Source: Gammaproteobacteria bacterium (lineage in GTDB: Bacteria; Pseudomonadota; Gammaproteobacteria; Pseudomonadales; Pseudohongiellaceae). Taken from it: DNA of 64,000 nt. The DNA lies in assembly GCA_002706685.1 (NCBI GenBank), contig PALV01000013.1, positions 224,864 through 288,863 of the forward strand. Reading direction: 5' to 3'. A program made the translations under genes and the position numbers. The notes under the pieces were generated by a model, which was not told where the DNA came from, ran no database searches, and saw only the letters and a program-made list of their open reading frames with translations. Shown one piece after another: positions 17,983 through 27,526 of the stretch (position 1 is its first letter; each line of letters opens with the position of its first letter).

Positions 17983-19119
17983 TCAAGGCTGCAGCGTGAC
18001 ATAATCAGCCAACAGGGCGCGGATTTGTGCCCGACTGGCGCTGGCGTCATAAGCCGTCGCTTCTGCCGCCTCACCAGCAAGCCCGAACACAGATACAAAA
18101 AGTGGCATGCCATTGGCCGTTTCCGAAAAGACGAAGGCCTCATCAGCATCAATGTATTCCTGCCAGACGGCTCTGACGTCGCGCCAGAATTGCTCGGTTG
18201 CCTGCCAGTACTCATCGCCAGCCGTAAAGTCAAAGTCCGCCAGACGCTCATAGCGCGCAACGCCCAGCTCCTTGGAGAGGTAGGGTTGCGATTCGCGCAA
18301 TTGACCGGGCGCATCCAGTGCAACTTTGAAATTCTCTTCTTCCTGAACCCAGCCAGTGGGCGTGATCGTATGCCGGTTGGTTCCCACCAGAACCTGATAG
18401 TCCTGCCGGACACTGGATTCCCTGCGCGGCAATGGTCTCCATGTAGTCGAGCTGAGCCACGAGGAGATATTGTGATCGTGCTGCCAGCGACCAACCGCGG
18501 CGTATCGTGGCGAGTCATCGACCTGATAGACGGATTGCGACCAGACGCCCTCCATCTCCTCCGCGACCAGCGGCTGCGATACGAATTCATCAAGACCATT
18601 AAAGACTCGAATGCTGGACGGCTCGTACTGCCAGTCCTGCCGCCAGTGCTTTTGCACCATAGGCGCTGACACATTCCCAGACTCGTCTACGTACTGCATC
18701 ACCATGATGTGCTGCAGACTGATAAAGTCATCGCGATCTTCAATCACATAGACGTATTCAGTGGCCCACGACTGATAAGGCCGGTCGGGCTCGAATCCAG
18801 GCGTGTAGCCAACGGTTTCCAGAAAATCGAAGCTGACCCGATATCCCCCCGCCATTGACAGAATGGCCATCCGGTCGCGCTCAAAGTCTTCCAGCCCGTC
18901 ATTTTGCAGCGCCTGCCATGCATCGCTCGGCGCTTCTGCCAGCTCAAGCTCTGCACCCTGTGTTGTGCCCCCGCGCGCCTGCATGTCACAGGCCGGTGAG
19001 AACTGCCAACTGAAAGTAAACAGACGTGCCTGTGAGCAGTCCGCGTCGTCACTCTGTGCCGATGCGCTATTGAGCGAGCTCAGCAGCAGGATCAGCAACA
19101 GAACCACATGTGATTTCAT
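17983..19119 (-). CDS. Secreted protein of unknown function, DUF6607-like
   Basis: A 378-residue protein with a Sec signal peptide (residues 1-21, ending NSASA). The mature part begins with FTFSWQFSPACDMQARGGTT, followed by FERDRMAILSMAGGYRVSF and a long beta-rich region with many Trp/Tyr residues. This resembles the DUF6607 family, for which I know no function. The repeated W-containing beta strands suggest a beta-barrel or lipocalin-like fold, but that is an inference. It lies upstream of trpG on the same strand with a 137-base gap and has no obvious functional link to it. Confidence 0.6.
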   Translation of the reverse strand: MKSHVVLLLILLLSSLNSASAQSDDADCSQARLFTFSWQFSPACDMQARGGTTQGAELELAEAPSDAWQALQNDGLEDFERDRMAILSMAGGYRVSFDFLETVGYTPGFEPDRPYQSWATEYVYVIEDRDDFISLQHIMVMQYVDESGNVSAPMVQKHWRQDWQYEPSSIRVFNGLDEFVSQPLVAEEMEGVWSQSVYQVDDSPRYAAVGRWQHDHNISSWLSSTTWRPLPRRESSVRQDYQVLVGTNRHTITPTGWVQEEENFKVALDAPGQLRESQPYLSKELGVARYERLADFDFTAGDEYWQATEQFWRDVRAVWQEYIDADEAFVFSETANGMPLFVSVFGLAGEAAEATAYDASASRAQIRALLADYVTLQP

Positions 19120-19236
19120 CAGAAAACTCCTTGATCAACATACAAGTGCAAGTACACATGATATGAGCGCGAGTTTACAGTACTGGCGGTATATTCTTAA
19201 CGGCGAGAGCGAGAGAGTTCCCCAGGAATCAGAACC

Positions 19237-20244
19237 TCAGTTGGAACTCTGGGCCTGAGCCGCCTCTTCCAGCCGCGCCCCGGCCAGAATGCCAGGCATC
19301 GCGTAATTGCCTTCGTGGCAGGCGTATTCGTAGATACCCTCACTCTGCTTCATTTCCAGCTCACCGGTCCAGGCCTCCCGGTACAGGTCAGGATCCTCAA
19401 TGGTGAACTTGTAATTCAGCACGTTCTCGCGGCTGATGCGAAAACGCTCGGTGATGGTGGCATTTTCCGAGGTATAGCCGCCACCACGGGCAACCTGCAG
19501 TGGATGAAACCCTTTGGTGACCACCACCAGCTCATCGCCTTCATAATAGCCAACGGAGTTGCCATGCCACTTGGGAATCATGTTCTCGGAGAACTCGGCA
19601 TCAATCGCCACAATACGGGCGTCGTTGACCATCTCGGCCATGATCACCACGTGAGTAGGCGACTGCACAATCTGCATGTTGTTGTTATACAGAGAGGGGG
19701 TAAACGGGATGACGCTGGAAAAACTGATCAGACAGCGCTCGGACAGTGGAAAACCTTCCGGACCTGCGTTTTTTTCGATGTGATCGTAGCTCATGCGGGC
19801 GCGCTGGGCATTGCGGTTGTCCCGGCCATCTTCACGCCAGGGAATGCGGCCATCTTCTGGATAGATGACAAAGGAGGTGCGCAGCTCGCCGTCCACACTG
19901 CCCAGGCCATCACGGATATCAATCCAGAACGAGTTGTAGGCACCAACATTGTCAGGGCCCGGCGCCTCTGCACCGGTGGCCTCCAGGGCCTCTGCCCACT
20001 GCTCGAAACTCGGGACAAGTTCGGCCATGCGCTCCGGACTGATGACCAGCGCACCCTCGAATACCGGCGAGCGTTCCATGCTGGTCCGGGAGGAGTAATC
20101 CCACATACCCTGCACATCAGGCACTCCCCAGGATGTTCTGGGCACTTCAAAATCGCTGGCAACGGCAATAGTACAGGCCAGCATTGCCGATCCACTCAGG
20201 GCTAAACGCAGGAAATTACGAGGTGTTCCATTGAGCACGGTCAT
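19237..20244 (-). CDS. Secreted protein of unknown function with a GVPDVQGMW motif
   Basis: A 335-residue protein. The ATG at 20244 is preceded by AGAGG and opens a signal peptide (MTVLNGTPRNFLRLALSGS, ending about residue 29). The mature part begins with PRTSWGVPDVQGMWDYSS, a motif I associate with a widespread, uncharacterised group of exported proteins in marine gammaproteobacteria. A central PTHVVIMAEMVNDARI and a KWHGNSVGYYEGDELVV region suggest a beta-propeller or jelly-roll-like fold. No catalytic motif is recognised. It is on the same strand as the radical SAM gene and the DUF6607-like gene, each with its own gap. Confidence 0.6.
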   Translation of the reverse strand: MTVLNGTPRNFLRLALSGSAMLACTIAVASDFEVPRTSWGVPDVQGMWDYSSRTSMERSPVFEGALVISPERMAELVPSFEQWAEALEATGAEAPGPDNVGAYNSFWIDIRDGLGSVDGELRTSFVIYPEDGRIPWREDGRDNRNAQRARMSYDHIEKNAGPEGFPLSERCLISFSSVIPFTPSLYNNNMQIVQSPTHVVIMAEMVNDARIVAIDAEFSENMIPKWHGNSVGYYEGDELVVVTKGFHPLQVARGGGYTSENATITERFRISRENVLNYKFTIEDPDLYREAWTGELEMKQSEGIYEYACHEGNYAMPGILAGARLEEAAQAQSSN

Positions 20245-20335
20245 ACGGTCGGCCTCTTTTTTATTGTGATTGTTTTTTGAGTATAGCCGCCCCAAGCGAT
20301 CTGACAATAGGCCAGAATACCTATTCTGAATCCGT

Positions 20336-21313
20336 TCATCCAGCCGGCGCGCTGCATGAGGCGCCAAACCGGTAACAACTGAAGCAACGCGGGTGACGCA
20401 GCATGATGCGCCTGTCAAGGCTCTCGGTAAGCGTTGCACCGAGATCATAATCAGGGTCATCATCCACCAGAGTACAGGCGTATACACGCACGCCGGCATT
20501 GGTATTGATCAGCATGCGCGTATAGGTGCACATGAAGTGCGCACGACTTTCCCGCGTCGGGTATTTTTCCATGCAGCTGGCGGTGACTTCCGGACTGCCA
20601 TTTTCTGTGCCAGGTGTCCCAAGGTCAGGAAAGGAAGTAAACAACAGATTCTCCGGCACGTCGTGCTTGCGAAAAACCTCCCGAAAGCGGTTTTCCACCT
20701 GGTGAAGATCTTCGTCCGGATCGCTCTGCCTCGCGATTGACACTTTGAATCCGTTTTCATGCAGCCATCTGATGCTTTGCAAAGATTCCTGGAACGATCC
20801 ATCGCCACGGCCGGCGTCGTGACGCTTGATGTCAGGATAATCCAGGCTGATACGGAAATGTATTGGATTGGGATTGGCAAGCAACGGCAGTATCTGATGC
20901 GATCGCTGCATGACGACGCGTGTCCCGTTGGTCAGCACAAAACAGGGCCGATGGCGGCTGGCATAATCCAGAATGCTGACAAACTCACGGATTACAAAGG
21001 GTTCCCCGCCAGTGAAAGAAAACTGCTCCACGCCCATCTCAACCGCCTCATGAATAAACGGTTTAAGCTGCTCAAGCGTCATCGCCGGGATCCGGCTGTC
21101 ACCTGGGTGTGAGCCCTCCAGACAGAAAGGGCAGGCCAGATTGCATGCTGTGCCGGTGTGAATCCACAACTCTCGCAACTGATCCGCGTCAATATGACCG
21201 CGTGGCTCACCGGCTCGAGTGTGGGTCCAGCTGTCGGCATGTCGCGGTGACAGCAGCTGCTTTGTGTCTAATGTCTGCACATCACTACTATTTACTGTCA
21301 TTTCTGGATCCAT
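20336..21313 (-). CDS. Radical SAM protein with C-terminal cysteine cluster, substrate unknown
   Basis: A 325-residue radical SAM enzyme. The SAM-binding cluster motif is C57-x3-C61-x2-C64 (CNLACPFC) and the SAM amine contact GGEP is at 102-105. The C-terminal third has six more cysteines (247, 262, 280, 310, 313, 320) in CMEK, MCTYTRML, VYACTLVDDD and RCFSCYRFGASC. That arrangement resembles a SPASM-type auxiliary cluster domain and suggests one or two extra iron-sulfur clusters. SPASM enzymes often modify peptides or act as sactionine or quinone-cofactor maturases, but no precursor peptide is seen nearby. It is probably co-transcribed after the UPF0178 gene, with a 10-base gap. Substrate is unknown. 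Confidence 0.75.
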   Translation of the reverse strand: MDPEMTVNSSDVQTLDTKQLLSPRHADSWTHTRAGEPRGHIDADQLRELWIHTGTACNLACPFCLEGSHPGDSRIPAMTLEQLKPFIHEAVEMGVEQFSFTGGEPFVIREFVSILDYASRHRPCFVLTNGTRVVMQRSHQILPLLANPNPIHFRISLDYPDIKRHDAGRGDGSFQESLQSIRWLHENGFKVSIARQSDPDEDLHQVENRFREVFRKHDVPENLLFTSFPDLGTPGTENGSPEVTASCMEKYPTRESRAHFMCTYTRMLINTNAGVRVYACTLVDDDPDYDLGATLTESLDRRIMLRHPRCFSCYRFGASCSAPAG

Positions 21314-21323
21314 TGAGCATCAT

Positions 21324-21794
21324 TCAGGATTCACGGCTTTTCTGACTTTGCTTTGACTTCGCCAGTATGCGATCAAGGGCATTGGCGAACTGCATACGAT
21401 CACCATGATTTAATGGTGCTGCCCCGCCGCTCTGAATGCCACTGCTGCGCATTGTTTCCATGAAGTCTCTGATATTCAGTCGGGCCTTGATGTTGCTGGC
21501 AGTGTATTCTTCACCACGCGTACTCAGCGCCAGTGCACCTTTGCCAATGATTTCGTCAGCCAGCGGGATGTCGCTGGTGATCACCAGATCACCAGGCTGC
21601 ACACGCGCAGCGATCCAGTTGTCAGCCTCATCAAAGCCGCTGGCGACCTGCACAAGCTGCACATTCTTGCGCCGCGACAGATTCAAGGCATGATTGGAGA
21701 CCAGCGTCATCTGAATTCCTGTGCGTTCTGCAGCTCGTAGCAGAATGTCCCGGATAACTACCGGACAGGCGTCTGCGTCCACCCAGATATTCAC
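21324..21794 (-). CDS. UPF0178 (YaiI/YqxD) family protein
   Basis: A 156-residue protein with the family signatures [36 protein letters not shown] and [15 protein letters not shown]. The family has a PIN/NYN-like nuclease fold with conserved acidic residues (here D6, D8 and the TSD pair), and a nuclease role is suspected but not shown. The start [10 protein letters not shown] is standard. It is upstream of the radical SAM gene in the same unit. Confidence 0.9.
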   Translation of the reverse strand: MNIWVDADACPVVIRDILLRAAERTGIQMTLVSNHALNLSRRKNVQLVQVASGFDEADNWIAARVQPGDLVITSDIPLADEIIGKGALALSTRGEEYTASNIKARLNIRDFMETMRSSGIQSGGAAPLNHGDRMQFANALDRILAKSKQSQKSRES

Positions 21795-21972
21795 ATTGAT
21801 GCCACTCCCCGGCCAGCTTAGTTGAACAGTTTAAGATATCAGAATTCCATGTGACTTGGCACAGTGCGGGACTGATCCTGAGCGTCGCATGTATCGTATC
21901 TAGGCTTAATATGAATACGCGAGATGCACGCACCGGCGTGCAGTCAACCAATACAGGGAGTAGTGATATCCA

Positions 21973-23472
21973 ATGAGCCAGCATGCCGAAAACTCACAAA
22001 TCCTGGTCTGGTTTAGACAGGACCTGAGGCTGGCGGATAATCCGGCCCTTGCGGTTGCCTGTCAGACGGGAAAAATCGTGCCGGTGTATATTCTTGACGA
22101 CACCAATTCAGCCGATGCCGCCATGGGTGGCGCCAGTCGCTGGTGGCTGCACCAGTCGCTGCGGTCACTCTCCAAAGACCTGCAGGGCAAGCTTGTGGTG
22201 CTGGCTGGCGATCCACAAACGCTGCTGCCTCAACTTGCCAGTGCGTGTCAGGCTACCCACGTCATGTGGAACCGCTGTTACGAGCCCTGGCGCATAACAC
22301 GCGATAAGAACATCAAGGATGCGCTTCGCAGCTCTGACATTGAGGTCAGAAGCTTTAACGGGTCCCTGCTCTGGGAGCCGTGGGAAGTGCTGAAAGACGA
22401 CGGCACAGCCTACAAGGTTTTTACGCCGTTTTTCCGCAACGGATGCCTGAAAGCCGGCGAACCACCAACGCCCCGCCCCCGGCCGCGGGACATCGATATT
22501 GCGCCGCTTGGAAAAATCGACTGGGAAAGCGGCAAACTGCAGGATCAAACTGGAGACAGGGCGCTGGATCGCCTGCAACTGATGCCGGACATCCCCTGGT
22601 ACGAATCGATGGCAGATGCCTGGGAAGTTGGCGAGCAGGCCGCCGATAAGCGTCTGGACTGGTTTCTCGACGAGGGCCTGCCCGGCTACCGGGACGGGCG
22701 CAACTTCCCGGCTCAGGCGCATGTCTCTCGATTGTCGCCGCACCTGCATTTTGGTGAAATATCGCCACGACAGGCCTGGCACAGGGCCAAGGCCGCCGGC
22801 CTGAGTGCGCGCTGGGAGAAAGATCTTGAGACCTTTCTGAGTGAGCTGGGCTGGCGTGAATTCTCTCACTCGCTGCTGTATTTCAACCCTGATCTGCCAG
22901 AGAACCCGATTCAGGAGAAATTCCGCCACTTTCCATGGGCAGGCGGCAAAGCCAGCAAGGACCTGTTGAAGGCCTGGCAGCGTGGCCAGACCGGTTTCCC
23001 GCTGGTCGATGCCGGAATGCGCGAGTTATGGCAGACCGGCTACATGCATAATCGTGTACGCATGGTGGTTGGCTCGTTTCTGGTCAAGAACCTGAGACTG
23101 CACTGGCATCACGGACAGGCATGGTTCTGGGATTGCCTGGTGGATGCTGACCTGGCCAATAACAGCGCCAGCTGGCAATGGATAGCAGGCTGCGGCGCCG
23201 ACGCATCGCCGTACTTCAGGGTTTTCAATCCGATTACTCAAAGCGAAAAATTTGACCCCGCAGGTGAATACATCCGTCGCTATGTACCAGAAATCGCCAA
23301 GCTGCCGGATCGTTGGCTGCATGCCCCAATGCAGGCGCCACGCAGTGAGCTGGAAAAAGCAGGTATTGTGCTGGGAGAGACGTATCCGGAAGCGATTGTC
23401 GATCTCAAGGAGTCCCGCGTCGCTGCCCTGGACGCGTTCAAGTCACTCAAGTCTATAGAAGACCCAGGTTGA
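21973..23472 (+). CDS. phrB: Deoxyribodipyrimidine photolyase (cryptochrome/photolyase family)
   Basis: A 499-residue class I photolyase that repairs UV-induced cyclobutane dimers with blue light and reduced FAD. The N-terminal antenna domain starts ILVWFRQDLRLADNPAL. The FAD domain shows FPAQAHVSRLSPHLHFGEIS, FLSELGWREFSHSL, the GFPLVDAGMRELWQTGYMHN block and NSASWQWIAGCGADASPYFR, where the Trp electron-transfer chain lies. These favour CPD photolyase over a signalling cryptochrome. The ATG has GGGAG about 13 bases upstream, slightly far. Its last 20 bases overlap the 3' end of the convergent response regulator gene. Confidence 0.92.
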   Translation: MSQHAENSQILVWFRQDLRLADNPALAVACQTGKIVPVYILDDTNSADAAMGGASRWWLHQSLRSLSKDLQGKLVVLAGDPQTLLPQLASACQATHVMWNRCYEPWRITRDKNIKDALRSSDIEVRSFNGSLLWEPWEVLKDDGTAYKVFTPFFRNGCLKAGEPPTPRPRPRDIDIAPLGKIDWESGKLQDQTGDRALDRLQLMPDIPWYESMADAWEVGEQAADKRLDWFLDEGLPGYRDGRNFPAQAHVSRLSPHLHFGEISPRQAWHRAKAAGLSARWEKDLETFLSELGWREFSHSLLYFNPDLPENPIQEKFRHFPWAGGKASKDLLKAWQRGQTGFPLVDAGMRELWQTGYMHNRVRMVVGSFLVKNLRLHWHHGQAWFWDCLVDADLANNSASWQWIAGCGADASPYFRVFNPITQSEKFDPAGEYIRRYVPEIAKLPDRWLHAPMQAPRSELEKAGIVLGETYPEAIVDLKESRVAALDAFKSLKSIEDPG

Positions 23473-24112
23473 TGGCGCGCAGCACTGCCTGGGTGCGATC
23501 CCGCACACCCAGCTTCTCGAGTATGGAGGACACCTGATTCTTTACGGTACCTTCTGATTTATGAATCGTGCGGGAAATTTCACGGTTACTGAAACCGCCG
23601 GCCATCAAGCGCAACACCTCTATCTCTTTTTCACTTAAGGCATCGGGCGCAGTGGAGTTGTCGAACCCGGGCTCCATCGAAGAGAGACCCTTAAGGATGC
23701 GTTCGGTAATTGCCGGCTGGACCAGCGTGCCACCGGCGTGCACACTTTCAATGGCGTCTACCAGACTGTCCAGCGACACATCTTTCAGCAGGTAACCCTT
23801 GGCACCAGCCTGTATACCCTCCAGCACTAGCTGACTGTCATCAAACGTCGTCAGGATAATGCTTGGCACCATGCAGTCGGCTTCGCCCATCGCGCGAAGG
23901 GCGTCAATGCCGGTCATTTTGGGCATGCGGATATCCATCAGCAAGACATCCGGTGTAAATCGCCGGATACCATCAACAACCTGGCTGCCATCTTCAACCT
24001 GCCCGACAACCTCAATGCGCTCGCTCAATTCAAGCAGGCTGCAAATACCGAGGCGAACCAGGTTCTGGTCTTCGGCAATCATTACACGAATTTTTGTCTG
24101 TTCAGACGTCAT
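23453..24112 (-). CDS. NarL/FixJ-family response regulator, orphan
   Basis: A 219-residue response regulator. The receiver domain has the acidic pair E14-D15, phospho-acceptor D60 (DVLLMDIRMPKM), T88/T89 and K110 (YLLKD). A LuxR-type HTH fills about residues 159-219 (LSEKEIEVLRLMAGGFSNREIS, SEGTVKNQVSSI). All phosphorylation residues are present. No histidine kinase gene is adjacent, so its partner is encoded elsewhere. It overlaps the tail of the photolyase gene on the other strand by 20 bases. Confidence 0.9.
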   Translation of the reverse strand: MTSEQTKIRVMIAEDQNLVRLGICSLLELSERIEVVGQVEDGSQVVDGIRRFTPDVLLMDIRMPKMTGIDALRAMGEADCMVPSIILTTFDDSQLVLEGIQAGAKGYLLKDVSLDSLVDAIESVHAGGTLVQPAITERILKGLSSMEPGFDNSTAPDALSEKEIEVLRLMAGGFSNREISRTIHKSEGTVKNQVSSILEKLGVRDRTQAVLRAINLGLL

Positions 24113-24341
24113 TGATCCACACAGTATTGTGATTGTTGATTTAAAGACACTTTATTGCTCAACTGCTGGTTCAGGCAATACCACAGCAAACTTCTGGCGC
24201 CAATTGATGGTCCGCATTATGACACAGGCTTCGGCTGGCCGGGGATAGGTCTTAAGTCATCGCCAGTTTAGTGGCTTCCGGCACTGCTGGCTTAAACCTG
24301 ACAGGGCCATACTGTAGCAAGACATTCAAGAGGGCCTTATT

Positions 24342-25109
24342 GTGCTGATTCACGAACTTGCGTTCTATGTTCACATCACAGCCGGCTGTGCGGGGTTGAT
24401 CCTGTTCTGGGTGCCCATGCTGAGTCGCAAGGGCTCACCACGACACAAGCAGATAGGGCGCTGGTTCGCGCGCATCATGTATACGGTGGCAGCGTCCGGG
24501 CTGATCATGGCGAGCCTGGACCTTGCCTGGCCGCTGGTCATGCACCCGGCGGGCACCACGCTTAGCGACGCACAGACTCAGAGCAGAATCGCAGAAGTAC
24601 GCTACACGGCCGGTTTCCTGTGGTCACTCAGCATACTGGTATTGGTGACAACCCGACATGGATGGTTGACCATTCTTCAGCGTGAAGACCGCGCTCCGCT
24701 CCGCAGACCTCTGCACGTGGCGCTGTGCAGCCTGCTGATGGCCGCCGGGCTGGTCATGCTGTATATGGGGCAGAGAGGCTACGATCTGTTGCTGCTGGCA
24801 TTCGGTGCATTGGAAGTCTGGGTGGCTGCTGGCTGTCTGCACTATGCATTCAAGACAACACTTCAACATCCCAGGGAGTGGTGGACAGAGCATCTGGCGG
24901 CACTCACCGCTTCCGGCATAGCCGCTTATACGGCGTTTTTTGTGTTTGGCGGCGCCCGATTGCTCCAGGCCTGGATACCGGATTCATTTGCTGGCCTGAG
25001 CATCCTGCTCTGGGTTGGCCCCGGAGTGATAGGGGGTATCACAATAGGCCGCATGACAGCGCACTACCGGCGGCGCTTTGCGCAGCCTTCCCAAAATCAG
25101 ACTGTATAG
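24342..25109 (+). CDS. Multi-pass membrane protein, DUF2306-like
   Basis: A 255-residue protein with about seven membrane helices. The start HELAFYVHITAGCAGLILFW and RKGSPRHKQIGRWFARIMY match the His-x-x-x-Gly and KGSxxH-GR pattern of DUF2306-like membrane proteins; the histidines could bind haem or a metal, which is unproven. The GTG start at 24342 has AAGAGGG eight bases upstream. It stands alone between the response regulator and the diguanylate cyclase. Function unknown. Confidence 0.65.
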   Translation: MLIHELAFYVHITAGCAGLILFWVPMLSRKGSPRHKQIGRWFARIMYTVAASGLIMASLDLAWPLVMHPAGTTLSDAQTQSRIAEVRYTAGFLWSLSILVLVTTRHGWLTILQREDRAPLRRPLHVALCSLLMAAGLVMLYMGQRGYDLLLLAFGALEVWVAAGCLHYAFKTTLQHPREWWTEHLAALTASGIAAYTAFFVFGGARLLQAWIPDSFAGLSILLWVGPGVIGGITIGRMTAHYRRRFAQPSQNQTV

Positions 25110-25149
25110 GACTAACGATACAAAAAAACTTTCGCTGGGGCGTTACAAT

Positions 25150-25179
25150 TTGACATATACTTGATGTTTGCAATTAAAA
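25150..25179 (+). promoter_or_regulatory. Promoter immediately before the diguanylate cyclase gene
   Basis: A perfect -35 box TTGACA (25150-25155) is followed 18 bases later by TTAAAA (25174-25179). Initiation about seven bases downstream would fall at the ATG at 25187. The gene has no Shine-Dalgarno sequence, so its message may be leaderless or nearly so. Confidence 0.45.
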
Positions 25180-25186
25180 AAATAAT

Positions 25187-26326
25187 ATGTCGGAAGCGGG
25201 GCCCCGAGTGGAGAGCAACACTCACACGGACGAGACTATCAAATCATTCCAGCAGCTACGTCTCAGACGCATGCTCTGGGGATTTACGGCGCAGTTGCTC
25301 ACGATTTTCATCGTGGTAGCTCTATTCTCTTATGGCATGCTTCCATCATGGGTTGTAGGCGTTTACCTGTCTGTAACCCTCCTTGCCTCCTCCAGTTTTC
25401 TCATTCTGCTCAAGACCAATATAAACCTGCGCTTCAAAGATCCCAGCATGACGGCTGGGCAGATTCTGGTCCCGCTACTGCCCAGCGTTTTTGTCATGTT
25501 TTTTGTCACCGATCCTCAGGCCCGCACGGCCTTTATGTTAACCGCGACCAGTGGCCTGGTATTTGGCATGTTCGCGCTGACACGCACCGGCATGCTGATC
25601 CTGAGCATGCTGATTGCAGGTGCCTACCTGCTGCTGCTTGTCGCGCTGACCCTGTTTGCGCCGCAACGCATCAACTGGCCGGTGGAAAGTGTCATGGTGT
25701 TTTCCTACTTCGCCGTGCTTGTCACCATTTCCTATATCACAAGTTTTATTGCAGGCCTGCGCCGCAAGCTGCGCGAGCAGAATCATCGCCTGGAACAGCT
25801 TGTCATTCGCGACCCACTGACTGAACTGCCCAATCGCCGTTGCCTGATGGAACGTCTGACATCCGAGATGTCGCGTTTTGAGCGCCGCACGCCTGAGCCG
25901 AGCAGTCTGTGTATCAGCATGCTTGATGTCGACCACTTCAAGCGAATCAATGACACGCTGGGTCACGATGTCGGCGACACGGTTTTGCGACGCATCAGCG
26001 AGACTCTCAGCAACGCCTTGCGCAAGAGTGACTTTGTAGGACGTTTTGGCGGAGAAGAATTTGTCGTAATTTTGCCAGAGTCGAGCCTGGAACAGGCAGA
26101 GCAATCGGTTCTGCGATTGCAGGAGGCCGTGGCAGCGCTGGAGATACCAGAGTTGCCCAATGGTCAACGGGTCACCGTGTCGCAGGGATTAACAAGATAC
26201 TATCCGGGCGAGCGAATCGAGCAGACCCTGAAACGAGCCGACGAAGCCCTTTACCGGGCCAAGGCCGCCGGACGCAACTGCATCATCGTTGTTGATCCAG
26301 ACGATGAAGATCCATTCCTGAACTGA
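25187..26326 (+). CDS. Membrane-bound diguanylate cyclase (GGDEF)
   Basis: A 379-residue protein with six predicted membrane helices (about residues 30-190) and a C-terminal GGDEF domain that makes cyclic di-GMP. The active loop is GGEEF near residue 290, and the upstream RKSD is spaced by five residues as an allosteric inhibition (RxxD) site. DPLTELPNRRCLMERL and DVDHFKRINDTLGHDVGD are intact, so activity is likely. A short coiled-coil link (RRKLREQNHRLEQL) joins the two parts. The sensory part is not a known domain. Cyclic di-GMP usually favours adhesion, which fits the surface-protein gene at the right edge only loosely. Confidence 0.9.
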   Translation: MSEAGPRVESNTHTDETIKSFQQLRLRRMLWGFTAQLLTIFIVVALFSYGMLPSWVVGVYLSVTLLASSSFLILLKTNINLRFKDPSMTAGQILVPLLPSVFVMFFVTDPQARTAFMLTATSGLVFGMFALTRTGMLILSMLIAGAYLLLLVALTLFAPQRINWPVESVMVFSYFAVLVTISYITSFIAGLRRKLREQNHRLEQLVIRDPLTELPNRRCLMERLTSEMSRFERRTPEPSSLCISMLDVDHFKRINDTLGHDVGDTVLRRISETLSNALRKSDFVGRFGGEEFVVILPESSLEQAEQSVLRLQEAVAALEIPELPNGQRVTVSQGLTRYYPGERIEQTLKRADEALYRAKAAGRNCIIVVDPDDEDPFLN

Positions 26327-26362
26327 GTATTTATCCGCAGCGTTGAGGCTGCCGCGTATCGC

Positions 26363-27445
26363 TCAGCCAATCTGCGTCAATGGGATGCGGCCGTCAGCCT
26401 GCGTAGCATCAGCAGCCGGCTCAGCCACGGCAACTTCCGGCATGTCAGGCAATGGAATACCCAGATTGTTTTTCTCGAATACACGATCTGCCCGGTAACT
26501 TGAACGCACCAGCGGGCCGGACGCTACTTCCATAAAACCTTTTTCCAGGCCAATCTCCCGGTAACGACGAAACGCCTCGGGTGTGACAAAACGTTCCACT
26601 TTCAGGTGATTGCGGGTGGGCTGCAGGTATTGCCCCAGCGTCAGGATGTCGACATTGATGGCGCGCAGATCGTCCATGGTCTGCAGAATCTCCTCATCGG
26701 TTTCGCCCAAACCCAGCATCAGGCTGGTTTTGGTCAACACGTCGGGGCGGTGCTGTTTGGCGAAGGCCAGCACATCAAGCGTGCGCTGATATCCCGCGCG
26801 GGGGTCACGCACAGGATGTGTGAGTCTCTCAACGGTCTCGACATTCTGGGCAAACACTTCCAGCCCGGAATCCACAACTCGCGCAACAGCCTCAAGATTG
26901 CCGCCAAAATCAGGCGTCAGGGCTTCCACCACCACCTGCGGTGTGCGCTGCTTTATGGCCGCGACGCAGGCTGCGTAGTGTGCCGCCCCGCCATCGTCCA
27001 GATCGTCACGATCGACAGACGTCAGGACGATATAGCGCAGGCCCATCAACTCGACGGATTCCGCCACGTGGGCCGGCTCGTCCTTGTCCAGCCAGCCATT
27101 CGGGTTGCCGGTGTCTACGGCACAGAAGCGACAGGCGCGCGTGCAGACTGACCCCATGACCATAATTGTGGCCGTACCGTTATTCCAGCATTCGCCGATG
27201 TTCGGGCAATGTGATTCTTCGCAGACAGTACTGAGTTTGTGCTCGCGAACGTTCTGCCGCACGGCATCAAACCGCTCACCACCGGGCATCCGGGCGCGCA
27301 GCCACTGAGGCTTGCGCTGTGTCGGCTCTATGACCGTCGCTTTGCCAGATGATGCCTTGATTCCATCCTTGATGGCAGCAATGCCATGCTCACTGCGGAA
27401 CTTGCTGCCGCTGGGGATGGATGGTGGGCGCTTGTTACTGCTCAT
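26363..27445 (-). CDS. lipA: Lipoyl synthase
   Basis: A 360-residue radical SAM enzyme that inserts two sulfurs into octanoyl groups on lipoyl-dependent enzymes. The auxiliary cluster is C75-x4-C80-x5-C86 ([13 protein letters not shown]) and the SAM cluster is C101-x3-C105-x2-C108 (CTRACRFC). The final conserved serine lies in VRSSYRAD. The family usually ends soon after this; here about 30 further residues rich in Ala/Glu form a low-complexity tail. lipB, often next to lipA, is absent; the neighbour upstream is trpE. Confidence 0.97.
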   Translation of the reverse strand: MSSNKRPPSIPSGSKFRSEHGIAAIKDGIKASSGKATVIEPTQRKPQWLRARMPGGERFDAVRQNVREHKLSTVCEESHCPNIGECWNNGTATIMVMGSVCTRACRFCAVDTGNPNGWLDKDEPAHVAESVELMGLRYIVLTSVDRDDLDDGGAAHYAACVAAIKQRTPQVVVEALTPDFGGNLEAVARVVDSGLEVFAQNVETVERLTHPVRDPRAGYQRTLDVLAFAKQHRPDVLTKTSLMLGLGETDEEILQTMDDLRAINVDILTLGQYLQPTRNHLKVERFVTPEAFRRYREIGLEKGFMEVASGPLVRSSYRADRVFEKNNLGIPLPDMPEVAVAEPAADATQADGRIPLTQIG

Positions 27446-27526
27446 TGACGAGTATCCTGTGGATTACGGTGTTGCTGCACCTGGAACAAAACAGGACCGC
27501 AATCATACCTGATTTGTCTCAGACCT

